This document shows positions 45,141 to 56,000 of a stretch of 64,000 nucleotides of DNA, piece by piece; positions within the stretch are counted from its first letter, which is position 1; every line of letters starts with the position of its first letter. Source of the stretch: Acinetobacter defluvii (lineage in GTDB: Bacteria; Pseudomonadota; Gammaproteobacteria; Pseudomonadales; Moraxellaceae); contig NZ_CP029396.2 of assembly GCF_001704615.3 (NCBI RefSeq), positions 124,001 to 188,000 of the forward strand, in the 5' to 3' direction. A program made the translations under genes and the position numbers. The notes under the pieces were generated by a model. It saw nothing but the letters and a program-made list of their open reading frames with translations. It did not search any database and was not told the DNA's origin.

Positions 45141-45572
45141 TTAACTGGCAAACTTTGTTGCTTTGGTTAAAAGGGTTAAGTCTTCATGGAATTGATTTTT
45201 TAAAAACCCATAGTTAAAAACGTAACTAATAAAGGTGAAAAACTCTAATTGGTTCGGTATTTTGTCTTCAAGAATACTGACCTCTAATTGCAATGTTCCT
45301 GTTGCACGTTTCTTAGAATGAAACTTAAGACCATCAAATGTTTGACCGTAATAAGTTGATATTTCCAAGAAAACTAAACGGAAAAAATAAGGGAAGATTT
45401 GAGAAACAACACGCTCAGGATCATCAATTTGAGTTAAACGTCTACCGTTGTGATATTTAAACTTAATACCATCAGCCATACTTTTTTCTACCAACAGGCG
45501 AATATAGGCATGACTACGAGTAATCATGCTTTTAAGTGGCGTTTTTGCTTCATGAATATTTTCGTATTGCAT
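45141..45572 (-). CDS. Hypothetical protein co-transcribed with giant protein 1
   Basis: This 143-residue basic protein (MQYENIHEAKTPLKSMITRS…) is soluble and has no recognised domain. It begins 9 bp after the giant gene ends and is probably translated from the same message, which suggests a partner role. Confidence 0.7.
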   Translation of the reverse strand: MQYENIHEAKTPLKSMITRSHAYIRLLVEKSMADGIKFKYHNGRRLTQIDDPERVVSQIFPYFFRLVFLEISTYYGQTFDGLKFHSKKRATGTLQLEVSILEDKIPNQLEFFTFISYVFNYGFLKNQFHEDLTLLTKATKFAS

Positions 45573-45581
45573 TTAGTTATC

Positions 45582-48500
45582 TCACATCTCAAGTCTTAAT
45601 TGGTCAGCTTCATTTTCTTTTTCAATCGAAACTTCAGCAATAATTTTTTGGGTATTTTCGTTTTGCAGATCTTGATCAAATATTTCATTCACACAAGTTT
45701 CGACTAATTGTTCAGTCAAGTTTCTGCAGATCTCAAACTCTAAACCTTTAGGTTGTACGGTAGGGTAGCCGTCAATTAAAAATGAGTTTTTCATTTCATT
45801 TTCATTTGAAACTTTAGAGTACAAATAAGTCTCAAAATAACGAGCAAACATTTCGGTACTGGTCGCGTAATACGGCGTTGCACGATTTTCAGCACTGTCG
45901 ATATTTAAACAATCCTTTTTATAACGCGATAGATTGTCACTAAAACGAATATCACCTACGTTAACTTCAACGTCTTGCGACTTATCAAAGAAGTTTTGCA
46001 TTTGAGTATGAGGATTTTTAACTCCCTCAGGCATGTACTTCTCTACCAGGTTATAGAACTTGTATTTAGATGACTCTATCAAGTATTCAGATAGGTTTTG
46101 CGATAGTGTTTTTAAATCCACATTCGCTGCGTTCGCAACACCTGTAATTTTTTCTTCCAAACCGGTTGTAGGTAAATGATGTTCTGGCTGGCGCATATCA
46201 TTAAGTTTTTGCTGATAGCGCTCAAACGACTTAAAGCTTATAGCATTAATGTCAGTGTTAATTTTAGAGACAATGACATCCACCTTGTCTTGAACTGTAC
46301 TGAAGAAAGATAGGTTTGTATCAGCTTTATATTCACGCTCATACTTCTTCAAGTACTCTTCAATTTTCTCAAACTGACGGCGAATGAGATCTTCATAGTG
46401 CTTTTGGTGCCAGTCAAAGAAGCTGTTTAAGGTTTTGCGCGTAGAATTAGGATAATTCTCTTTATTCTTAATCACTTCATCATGCATTGAATCAGCAACA
46501 GTGTGGTACGCCTTGATTGCAGTCTCAGCATTCTCATGAAGTACTTGACCGTAATTTTTCATTGGCTGAACTGGCTCATTCATCATCGCACGATGTACCT
46601 TTTCAAAAGCACGACCGGACTCAGTAACAGGGGAGTATCCAGCATCCAACATATTTGATAAGAAGTGTCGTGCACCTGGTATCTCAAAATTAGGGATGTC
46701 TTCATAATAGTCCTGAAGTACAGAACGATTCATTTGAGCGTGATTTTTATATACTTCCGCTTTTTCCAACATTCCCAAGTGTGCATCTAGCGCATGGCCA
46801 TACTCATGAGCCAAACTTCCAGATCCGCTATCACGAGTTAAGTTAACCACGTTCTTAGACAGTTCAAAATGCGCTGCAGATCCTTTAATTCCGCGTGAAG
46901 CCAAAGCAACACCCAAGTTCAATAAACCATTGTTTGATTTAAAGCCCATGAGTTGTTTTAAGTCAGCCAATGAGTCATACACGGCATTAACCAACTGTTG
47001 AGCCACAGGACTAACTTTATTGCCTACTTCAACACCACGGATAGAAAAGTCATCTTTAAGCTTGAATGAATCCACATCGGCACCTTGGCGATGATCAGGA
47101 CCAGTACGAGAGTAATTTAACAATCCGTAAATACTTGATTGGACTTTTTCAGTCACAAAGCCATTTTCAAGTTTTTTCACTTCACTGGTAAATGACGGCA
47201 AACGTGGTGCTTTAGGTGTATTCACAGCTTCAGTCGTTGCTTCTATAACTGGTGCAACAGGATCTTTAACATAAATAGGTGCAGATTCAGCTTTAACTAA
47301 ACCACTTTCAATCGCACTTTTCAGAACGTATGGTTCAAGCACAGTTGAATATAAGCCAGTACGTTGCATGTTGCTGATCGCATCGCTCACATCTTTAGTG
47401 ACTTTCGACTTACCGTAAAAATCAAAGATCTTACCTGTTGATAGAATCTCACTGAGTTCTTTATCAATCGTTTTTTCGATGATTTTCTCAAGCTGAACAC
47501 TGATACCGCCTGTATGTTCTGGCATAATGTAGTACTCATTCAAATTGCTAAGCAATTCGAAGTAGTTTTTGTAGTTGTTCTTGGTACCTTTACTATAAAG
47601 CCCGATATAGTCTTTACGTTGGCGATCAGTCATACCAAGACTTTCAGCAGATAAGCTTTTATTGTTTCTTACCGCATGAATCAACTCTTCTTGAGTATCT
47701 ACCATCAAATTTCTGATGTTAGAAACAACAGCCACATACGCACGTAATTCTGTCGCTCGTTGGCTATCAAGCATCAACGCATTTTTAGAGAATAACGGTT
47801 TAGTTGGGCAGTAGTCATACATTGCCTTTACGAATATTTTGTCATCAATACCGAGTGGCGTATTGGTGTACCAAGCTTGGAATTCTTTATTTGCAACGAT
47901 TTTTGCTTTTCGATAGTCCGTAGCTGTTTGATCGGCTGATGTCGCTGAAATATATTCCAATGAAATGTATTCACCGTAGCGATCTTTATGTGCACCGCCA
48001 AACTTGGCACCTACATCACCTAAGTACGTAGCAGGGGAGTCACTTGGCTCTACCTTTACATCAACAGGCACATATTTGTCTTTTGGTACCAATTGATCGA
48101 TAAACGTGAAGTCAGTAAACACACGGTTTTGAAGTTGTAAGACATCTTCAACTGAGCGCATACTTTTAACAGGAAAAACGCACAGAGACTTGTAATCACC
48201 GTGAATATCGGACTTATCACCAAAAAGTTTAACCGATGCATATTCATTGTCGGTCGATGGCTTGATGGCCAAAAACAATTTGTGATTTTCAGTTTTGATA
48301 TACGGCTTTATGTGTGCGGTTTGATCGTATAGAGCACCAAGCGTATTCGTAATCAAAGTTTGGAAATGCAAACTTGCTAACTGTTTATTCTCAAAGTCAG
48401 TTTTGTGTTTAATCTGAATTTCAGGCAAGTTAGATAGTGCTAATTGCTCTAAAGTGGTACCGAAATTAACCTTAGATTCGATAGCATTTAAGATTTCGTG

Positions 48501-51500
48501 ACTAAACTGGTCTACATCATCAAAACCAGTAATCAATTGATACTGATAGTCATGAGACGGTATACGAAGAAGCACGGCAGTTAATTGAGGCTCATAGTCC
48601 GTATCAACCATAAACAATTGCGGTGTTTCATCTTGTTGAGATGATTTGTTTAGCAACTTGTATTGGTGAACTTTAGGGTTGGAACCTACAAAATGCTCAG
48701 CATAAGCCTGTTTAATCGTATCTTGTAATGCTTTGACATGCTCAAGCATGACGGCATTGACTTCATTTAAAGCGGTTAAGGTTTTATATTTTTCTGCAAA
48801 CGCCTCATTCACGGCGATCTGCTCTAACATAAATCTAGGCTGAATATCCTCAAGTTCTGGATTACCTACACGGTTTAATACAACACTAAATTTGAGCTTA
48901 TTAATGAACGGATCAGGTTCACCATTGATACCATTGCTAAAAAGTTCTTTAAGATCACTTTTCTGAAGTTTAGAGTTCACCAAATCAAACGGATGAACTT
49001 CTTCAAATGCCTGAACATCAAAAACTTTGGTTAAGTTTTTAGGCATGATTGCTGTCTGGCCATCTACATGAGCGATAACATAGGTGTACGCTGGAGAGAT
49101 GTTGCTCAGAAGCTCAGTGACTTCATTCGGTTTTTTATCGTAGCTAAGATCCTCAAACTTTTCGTATGTTGCAGAATTAAGATTGCTGATGAAATCTAAT
49201 TTAGAGTTGAAATTAGATGGATGATCAGAAATGTACTGGAACATCTTGTTTGGTAAAGACGTAAACACTTTATTGATTAAAGTTTGCTGACTATCTTTAG
49301 CTTTGAAGAAGTTGAGATCTGACTCGTAATATTTTTCAAAAGTGAACTTAGCTGGAGGCATAAACGTCATGCTGTTGCGTGAAGTCGATAACTTAAACAA
49401 AGCATTCGCAGACGTTTTAACCGCATCTCTATCATTAAAGCCAGTAGCCTTATGTATATTGGCATCTAGGGAAACTGAATGCCCAATAAACGGCGCATTT
49501 TTGTCTTTATGATTGTAGAGGCGTATATACTGAAGATCATTCTTTTGAAACACAGTGATAAACAAATCATGATCAGGGATCTTGATTGCGCCGTGGTGAT
49601 CTTCATAGTGCTTTACAGCATTTTCTAGCTGAGTGTTAAAGTATTCAGATTCACTATTGAACTGTACGTTCTCTTCTTCAGCTGTTAGAGAAAAATATTT
49701 AACGTTATTCTGAAAAGCTACATTAGGTTTGAGAAGATCCTTAATCACCTCAAATTCTTTTTGTACTTCAACATCAAATTTGCCAAAAACTGTACGCTGA
49801 TTAATATCAATCAGGTTCAGATAGTTGAATAGCTGAATGTTGTTGTAGTTGTGGTTCGGTAGGGCAGTTTTGTTTAACTGGAGCTTACCATCTTCTAACT
49901 GCATGCTTTGGACTTGCTTCAAGTCATCTGCAGTCAGCTCTACACCAAAGACTTTCTTAGTTTCTTGTTTGAGCTCTTTATCTTCACCAGCAATCACTAA
50001 GGCAGCTAGTTTTTGTGCCTTGTCATAATCGCCATCTTCTAGATATAGGGTTTTTTCAACAAAATACTTGGCAATGTTCGCATACGCTTGATTTGTTGCT
50101 TTGTAGCCATCGGTAGACAATGAAAAATGTTTGTTTTCATCAAATTCATTTGATTTAACGGTTTTAACTTTTAAATCGTCAATGTCACCCGTTGGTTTAA
50201 TCTGAACATAGATTTCATCTGCAGCGAGATCCATGTTCGAGACAAATAAGGTCGAATTTTTAGAATAAAACTGACGTTCGATACTCGACAACAGATCCTT
50301 TGCATCTTTACGGTCTTCTTCCATGTCAGACTGCATATCTTCAGCAATCGACTTGATGTTTTCGCCACGGTCATCCTTTGTGATAAATGACCAGTCTTGT
50401 TGCGGATATTTGGCTGTTAATGCCTTTTGGAAGCTTTGAACTTCAACAAAGCGATTGAACTGACGGTCCAGACTAAACCCATCTGTATGTGATGAAGTTT
50501 TAGCAAGAATATCCTCAGGAACAGAATCAGATTTAGTCTTACGATTGAAGTTTTCACTTGCATTTGGCACCAATAAATTACGGAATAAAATCTCATTTAC
50601 ACCGTTCTTTAAGAATGACGCACTTTTAGTTTGTGATAGAGATTGTTTTAAAAATGCTTCATCAAAGTTTGATTCATCAAGAAGCCGAGTAAACTCTTCA
50701 AAATACGCTGAAGCTAATTTATCGTTATTAGCAAGATCAGCCGTGCACAGATCGCTTAACTCTAAACGCTGTACATCTTGCTCTAGCTCTAAAGGCGCAG
50801 AAAAATCACCAGCAACAAAATCATTGATATTTTGCTCAACATAATTGTTCGTGCGTGACATCAACATATCAACTGCAGTTTCATTATTCACAAATTCCTG
50901 AAGCTCAGGCGTGTTAATTGAAACCAATTGATTGTCGAATTGCTTAGATAGTAATTTGAACAGATCCGCTTTATGTTGATTGCTTTCTACTTCAGATTCA
51001 AAACCTACAAATTTGCCGTTTTCATCTTTAGCGTAGTAGAAGCTGTTTTTATTAAACAAAAAGGTATTTGTTGCAGACGTAATGCCAGATACCAAAGTTT
51101 CACTTTGCCATAAGACTTTTTTAACTTCATTGTACTGTTTTGAGATCTCAACATTGTGTGTGTCGATTTCGTCAGAGATCGCTTGAATATCATCTACGCT
51201 GAAGTTTTTTGTTTGTGTAGCTGAGCGCACGACATCTTGAATTTCAGCATATTTCTGATTTAGATAATCACTATATTGCTTCTCAATTTGTTGAGCTTGT
51301 TCAGTAGCCTTAGGAATGACATAGACATCCAAGATCTGTCTAATTTCAAGCATAGACGGCGCGAAATCACGCACCTTGTCATTGCCTCTTGCATCCAATA
51401 ATTCTTCAGGAAACTTTAAGAGCTCTTTCAGTACGGCAACATCATCAATTTCTGGAGTAGGGAGGTCATTTGCAATGTTGAGTAGATCAGACTCAGTAAT

Positions 51501-52808
51501 AGATGCCTTCTCAGTTGCCTCAAAATTAACATCAAGATCATTCAAGATCTCGTTAACATTTGATTCATTGAGTTGTTCTTCTAGTTTACGCTGTTTGATT
51601 TCAGCAGATTGGTGATCATAGAACGCATTAAACTTAGGAACGATGTTTACAGAGAATTCAGAGAACTCTTGGCTCAGATCGGCAAAGTAAACTTTACCTG
51701 TTGGCATCTGGCGTACCATTTGTTGTAAGACATCATGGCGAAGCATGGCAGCGTCATACACCATTTTATCTACAAGGCGTGTTTCAATACCTTGTTTAGA
51801 CGCCATCCATGTGCCGTGTTCATCTTTATAAAAAGCTGGAATACCTTGATTAGCTGATTCTAATAGCTTTGGATACGGCAATTGCTGTTGATTAAACACA
51901 CGGTCTATCACAACAAGATCAGAAGCTAATTTTTGTACATAAGCATCAACATCTTTAAAGCTCATGTTAAACATTCTGTTGCCACGGCCATGTTCAATCA
52001 GCTGATTAAAAGTGGACTCGTATTCATGAGCAAAATGCACCAGGTTAATATTGTCATTTAACCCCAATGCTTCATACGGATCATGAGCAAAGATTTCAGG
52101 AATATGGCGCAAGTCATCAATAATCAGTAACGAACCATCTTTTTCGTAATTGACGGGTACTGCAAATGGAGACAACTTAATTTTGGCTAGATTATCTGGA
52201 CTTTCGCCACTGGCCATCGCTGATTCTTCATCTAGATAGACTTTAGAGAAGATATTTTCATAGCCATAATCTTGAAGACGATTAAACGGAATTTTTGAAG
52301 ACTGAAATTGAGCCAAGTAGGATTTGTTCGATTCCTGAAGACTGGTTTTCAGCGTATCAAGGATATTAGATCCATTGTTTAGCTTACTGACATACACTTC
52401 AGGGAAAGCGGAAAGGCGTTCGGTTGCTGATGCGAAGTAACTTTTCCAGTTCGGAATGTTCTTCTTAAATGGTAGATTGGTGAGATAAATATCTTCTTGC
52501 TTAGTCGGTACTTTCATATCGTTGGTAAACGCTGGAAAGACCTTCTGAAGATCGTTTAGATCGATACCAGACTTTGCCGGGTTTTTATAGTAGTACGCAT
52601 GAATACCATCATCATTTTGCACTTCATAAAAATGGGCATCCATTAACACTTGTTCAAATTGCTTAGAACTGTTTTGTTCAATAGATTTTTTGAATTGCTC
52701 AAATTCATTAACAACAAGCATCGCCGTTTTTTGGCGAAAATTGTTGGCTGGCGATACTACAAGACGCGCACCAAGACCAGTTAAATTAGGCCATTTAACT
52801 TCATTCAC
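45582..52808 (-). CDS. Giant polyvalent-type protein 1 with LPD1-like HExxH domain
   Basis: I take the GTG at 52808 (AGGAG eight bases upstream), giving about 2,408 residues; an ATG ten codons earlier is in frame. The N-terminus (KWPNLTGLGARLVVSPANNF) matches that of giant protein 2. Further colinear blocks are KFGGAHKDRYGEYISL near residue 1600 and an LPD1-like domain near 1920-2010 (SIRGVEVGN…ALASRGIKGSAAHFEL…VVNLTRDSGSGSLAHEYGHALD). HEYGH lies at about 2001-2005, and YATSTEMFARYFETYL near 2319 may give a third metal ligand. Long helical regions make up the rest. The large polyvalent proteins of conjugative elements and phages are proposed to enter the recipient with the DNA and counter host defence; the function here is inferred. 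No signal peptide. Confidence 0.85.
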   Translation of the reverse strand: MNEVKWPNLTGLGARLVVSPANNFRQKTAMLVVNEFEQFKKSIEQNSSKQFEQVLMDAHFYEVQNDDGIHAYYYKNPAKSGIDLNDLQKVFPAFTNDMKVPTKQEDIYLTNLPFKKNIPNWKSYFASATERLSAFPEVYVSKLNNGSNILDTLKTSLQESNKSYLAQFQSSKIPFNRLQDYGYENIFSKVYLDEESAMASGESPDNLAKIKLSPFAVPVNYEKDGSLLIIDDLRHIPEIFAHDPYEALGLNDNINLVHFAHEYESTFNQLIEHGRGNRMFNMSFKDVDAYVQKLASDLVVIDRVFNQQQLPYPKLLESANQGIPAFYKDEHGTWMASKQGIETRLVDKMVYDAAMLRHDVLQQMVRQMPTGKVYFADLSQEFSEFSVNIVPKFNAFYDHQSAEIKQRKLEEQLNESNVNEILNDLDVNFEATEKASITESDLLNIANDLPTPEIDDVAVLKELLKFPEELLDARGNDKVRDFAPSMLEIRQILDVYVIPKATEQAQQIEKQYSDYLNQKYAEIQDVVRSATQTKNFSVDDIQAISDEIDTHNVEISKQYNEVKKVLWQSETLVSGITSATNTFLFNKNSFYYAKDENGKFVGFESEVESNQHKADLFKLLSKQFDNQLVSINTPELQEFVNNETAVDMLMSRTNNYVEQNINDFVAGDFSAPLELEQDVQRLELSDLCTADLANNDKLASAYFEEFTRLLDESNFDEAFLKQSLSQTKSASFLKNGVNEILFRNLLVPNASENFNRKTKSDSVPEDILAKTSSHTDGFSLDRQFNRFVEVQSFQKALTAKYPQQDWSFITKDDRGENIKSIAEDMQSDMEEDRKDAKDLLSSIERQFYSKNSTLFVSNMDLAADEIYVQIKPTGDIDDLKVKTVKSNEFDENKHFSLSTDGYKATNQAYANIAKYFVEKTLYLEDGDYDKAQKLAALVIAGEDKELKQETKKVFGVELTADDLKQVQSMQLEDGKLQLNKTALPNHNYNNIQLFNYLNLIDINQRTVFGKFDVEVQKEFEVIKDLLKPNVAFQNNVKYFSLTAEEENVQFNSESEYFNTQLENAVKHYEDHHGAIKIPDHDLFITVFQKNDLQYIRLYNHKDKNAPFIGHSVSLDANIHKATGFNDRDAVKTSANALFKLSTSRNSMTFMPPAKFTFEKYYESDLNFFKAKDSQQTLINKVFTSLPNKMFQYISDHPSNFNSKLDFISNLNSATYEKFEDLSYDKKPNEVTELLSNISPAYTYVIAHVDGQTAIMPKNLTKVFDVQAFEEVHPFDLVNSKLQKSDLKELFSNGINGEPDPFINKLKFSVVLNRVGNPELEDIQPRFMLEQIAVNEAFAEKYKTLTALNEVNAVMLEHVKALQDTIKQAYAEHFVGSNPKVHQYKLLNKSSQQDETPQLFMVDTDYEPQLTAVLLRIPSHDYQYQLITGFDDVDQFSHEILNAIESKVNFGTTLEQLALSNLPEIQIKHKTDFENKQLASLHFQTLITNTLGALYDQTAHIKPYIKTENHKLFLAIKPSTDNEYASVKLFGDKSDIHGDYKSLCVFPVKSMRSVEDVLQLQNRVFTDFTFIDQLVPKDKYVPVDVKVEPSDSPATYLGDVGAKFGGAHKDRYGEYISLEYISATSADQTATDYRKAKIVANKEFQAWYTNTPLGIDDKIFVKAMYDYCPTKPLFSKNALMLDSQRATELRAYVAVVSNIRNLMVDTQEELIHAVRNNKSLSAESLGMTDRQRKDYIGLYSKGTKNNYKNYFELLSNLNEYYIMPEHTGGISVQLEKIIEKTIDKELSEILSTGKIFDFYGKSKVTKDVSDAISNMQRTGLYSTVLEPYVLKSAIESGLVKAESAPIYVKDPVAPVIEATTEAVNTPKAPRLPSFTSEVKKLENGFVTEKVQSSIYGLLNYSRTGPDHRQGADVDSFKLKDDFSIRGVEVGNKVSPVAQQLVNAVYDSLADLKQLMGFKSNNGLLNLGVALASRGIKGSAAHFELSKNVVNLTRDSGSGSLAHEYGHALDAHLGMLEKAEVYKNHAQMNRSVLQDYYEDIPNFEIPGARHFLSNMLDAGYSPVTESGRAFEKVHRAMMNEPVQPMKNYGQVLHENAETAIKAYHTVADSMHDEVIKNKENYPNSTRKTLNSFFDWHQKHYEDLIRRQFEKIEEYLKKYEREYKADTNLSFFSTVQDKVDVIVSKINTDINAISFKSFERYQQKLNDMRQPEHHLPTTGLEEKITGVANAANVDLKTLSQNLSEYLIESSKYKFYNLVEKYMPEGVKNPHTQMQNFFDKSQDVEVNVGDIRFSDNLSRYKKDCLNIDSAENRATPYYATSTEMFARYFETYLYSKVSNENEMKNSFLIDGYPTVQPKGLEFEICRNLTEQLVETCVNEIFDQDLQNENTQKIIAEVSIEKENEADQLRLEM

Positions 52809-52938
52809 TTTATAGTCTCCTACTTGGTCACATAGCATGATCCAAGACTTTAAAACGACTCTTACGAGTACTTATATGTGCTTATATTAAACTAAAAAAT
52901 TAACTTTGAGGGAGGGTTTAGGCGTTATTCTTTAAAAT

Positions 52939-52948
52939 AGTATATACC
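52939..52948. promoter_or_regulatory. AGTATATACC motif, putative operator (site 9)
   Basis: It lies 131 bp upstream of the GTG start of giant protein 1, in the gap after the terminator of giant protein 2. Confidence 0.45.
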
Positions 52949-53054
52949 GAGTAAATAGCAATCTAAAACCGTGCACTATTCTTTCTTTTTTTATAAATAA
53001 AAATGCCACCGTATAGCGCCCCATGATTCCATTTATAAGGTTTAAATAAAAAAA

Positions 53055-53081
53055 AGATGCCACCCACAGGGGATAGCATCT
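53055..53081 (-). terminator. Intrinsic terminator after giant protein 2
   Basis: On the minus strand AGATGCTATCCC pairs with GGGTGGCATCT and eight T residues follow, 17 bp past the stop at 53098. So the two giant genes are separate transcription units. Confidence 0.85.
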
Positions 53082-53097
53082 AAGATCTCAAAATTGC

Positions 53098-56000
53098 TTA
53101 TAGTGCCAATTCAGGATCGCTATTCTTTTGTTTGCTTAATTCTGGATCTGCTTGTACTTCAATGTTGGTCATGAGCTTAGTCCAATATTCATCGTATTCA
53201 GCTTGTGACATCTCATTAATGACTTCATTCCATTTAACTAGGTTCTCATGTTGATCTGTACCCGGTTGGAAGAAGTGCATTGCATTTCTGACATACTGCT
53301 GATGATCAGCAAAACGCAGTTCAGCAATATTTTCCTGAATATAGTCCAGGCCCTTCACCGTAAATTCGCGAATCTCCTTCATGATTGCATCTTTTTCTAT
53401 ACCATGCGGTTGAGTTACAGAAGATGAACCACCTTCAGGACATGGGTAAACAAGCCAATCATTACGCAAGTTCATTTCTGCTAAGGTCACTTGTAAGTAC
53501 TGCTCACCACTACGGGCAAACATTTCATGTGCGGTCGTCCAATACGGCTTCTTAGCACTTGTTAAGCCCTCTAATACCATCGCATTTTTGTAGAAATCAG
53601 TTTTTAGCTGAGATTGATTAGCTGATGTTAAGCGATCGTTCGTCTGTAAGCTTAAAGAAATTAACTTTAAGTGTTCATCTGACAATGGTTTAGGGCTGTT
53701 TTCTTTGATGAAGTCGAGTGCACATATCGCAAACTGACTACGCAACATTTGTCGATAATCACGGAATACAACTGATCTAAAGACTGTACTGTTCGCTGCA
53801 CCAAGTACTTGCGCTGCAAAGACACGATCATGATCAATTTCAGAACGAGATTGCGTGATATATTTGTTGAGCTCAGTCCGTGGGATTGGATACTCATTTT
53901 CAGACAAGAACTTTTGTAAGCCGTGGGCAACGTGCATATAACGTCTATGCTGTATGGCGTCCTTTTGGAAAAGTTCAGGATCTTCATGACGATTAGCGAA
54001 GTTAATCAATGAAGATAGTTCAGTATGCAACTTGCCACGTTCCGCAATAAACGTATTAATTTTCTCTTTTATGCTGTCTCTATCTGGCGTAAACAAATCA
54101 ACAATGTCAGGTTGATCTACCAATGTTTTATCCAAAATCGTTTTGATGCTGGTTTCATAAAACTTGACTTGATTCTCAAGATTCGTGCGAAGTACTTCTA
54201 TCGAGTCATCCTTTTTCATTGGCAAGTAATACATCGCTTGATTTACTTTGGCTGCAGCTTGCAACAAATCTTGGTTAATGTTGGCATACTTCTCAGACTT
54301 AATGTTATTCAATTCTGCAAAACGAGTTAGATAAGGCTGTACGTTTTCCATCATCATTTTTGGTTGATTGCGTGTCATCGCACTAAAAATGAGATGGTCA
54401 TAGGCATGGAAAAATTCATGACCAAACGAGCCAAAACCTGAATTCTTGGTTAAGTTAATCACACGGTTAGATGGCTCGTAATGTGCCATCGCAGCGGAAC
54501 GTCCACGCGAACCAAAAGCAACACCCAACATACCGTTAAAGCCAACAAATTTCGGATCTATATCAAGTGCCTTAGCAAGAGCGAAACAACCGTCATATGC
54601 GTTATTTAATGCGATTTGACGATCGCTCTGGTTCAAGTACTCGCCAAACTCTACGGCTTTAAATCCAAAGGTCGCTTGCAAGGTATGTGCTGTAACATCT
54701 TGGCCATTACGTGAAGCAATGTTTTCCGTCACAACCACATCACTGAGCTTGAATGCCTTACGCATAGTACGAGGCTTAGCATACTCTTTGAATAGGGCAT
54801 CTAAGGTACTCGCCGTGTCATCTACAATGTTCGATACATTCTTTTCAGATAACGAGACTTCTTGAGTATCATCATTCTCTGCAGTTGCGTCTTTGGTTTT
54901 TTTAGCAGTTAACAGATCCATTACTTGTTCAGATAGACCAGCATCAGATCTGCTAAATAGCGTACTCGAATCTATAATGTTGCCACTTCTAAAAGTAACA
55001 GTCGCTTTTACTTTGTCTTGGAACGGTTTGGCATCAATCGCACTACGTATTTTTTTATAGATAGAGTAGGTGCCTTTAACTGGCGGTAACTCTTTCCGTA
55101 AATGATGAAGTGCTTCAGTGAGCGTTTTACGTGCTTCACTACTATCGGTTTTCGCCAATTCAGAACTAATAATCATGTCAGTGGCAGCATATTCAGCATA
55201 GCTTTCTACCAATGAAAATAATGACCGATCTAATGATTTAAACGCCGTGAACAGATCTTTGTCTTCATTCAAACGAACGTATAAATCACATGCATTAGGA
55301 ATAAATTCACGAACTGTTTTTGCTTCCATTAAAGCATCACGCATACTTAAAACAGCGTCATAGTATCCAGCACCTACTTTTTTAAACTGTTCTTCAGTGG
55401 CATTTTCAAGCGGATAACGTGGCTGATCATTCGTCATCTTGCGTACAGCGTCAGTCAGCAAGTGAATGTAAATATCTCGACCAGCTTCTTTTGCTTGTAA
55501 AACCGATTCCTTTTTCCAAATTTTGTCACGCGTAATTAGGTTTTTGACTTGCAAAAGCGACATATCTTGAATCTGACTGAGCGATAAACGTGGACCATAC
55601 AGATCCTTTTTCGCACCAGGCATTTTCATACCCGTATCTTCAATAAGTCCAACTTCAGAACGTGACTCAGTGGCTTTCGGTTTGGTTGTTTTTGGCTCTT
55701 TTGGTGCTTCAGCTTCAGGCTTACCCTCAGACTCAAACAGTGATGTTTGCTCTGGAGCAACTGGCTCAGTCGGCTCTACAACTTCTACCGTTGCTTCCTG
55801 TACTTCTGGTTCAGTAGGCTTTTGAACTTCAGGTTCAGTTACGATCGGTTCTTCAACCAATGGTTCTTGGGCAACTTCTACAACAGGTGCGCTTTGAACC
55901 ATATGTTCAGGTTTATATACTTGATCGCGAGACTTAAATAATTCTGCTTTTTTGAATGATTTTGCAAAATCAGTAATTAAGAAGTTCTTAGAGTTCGGGT

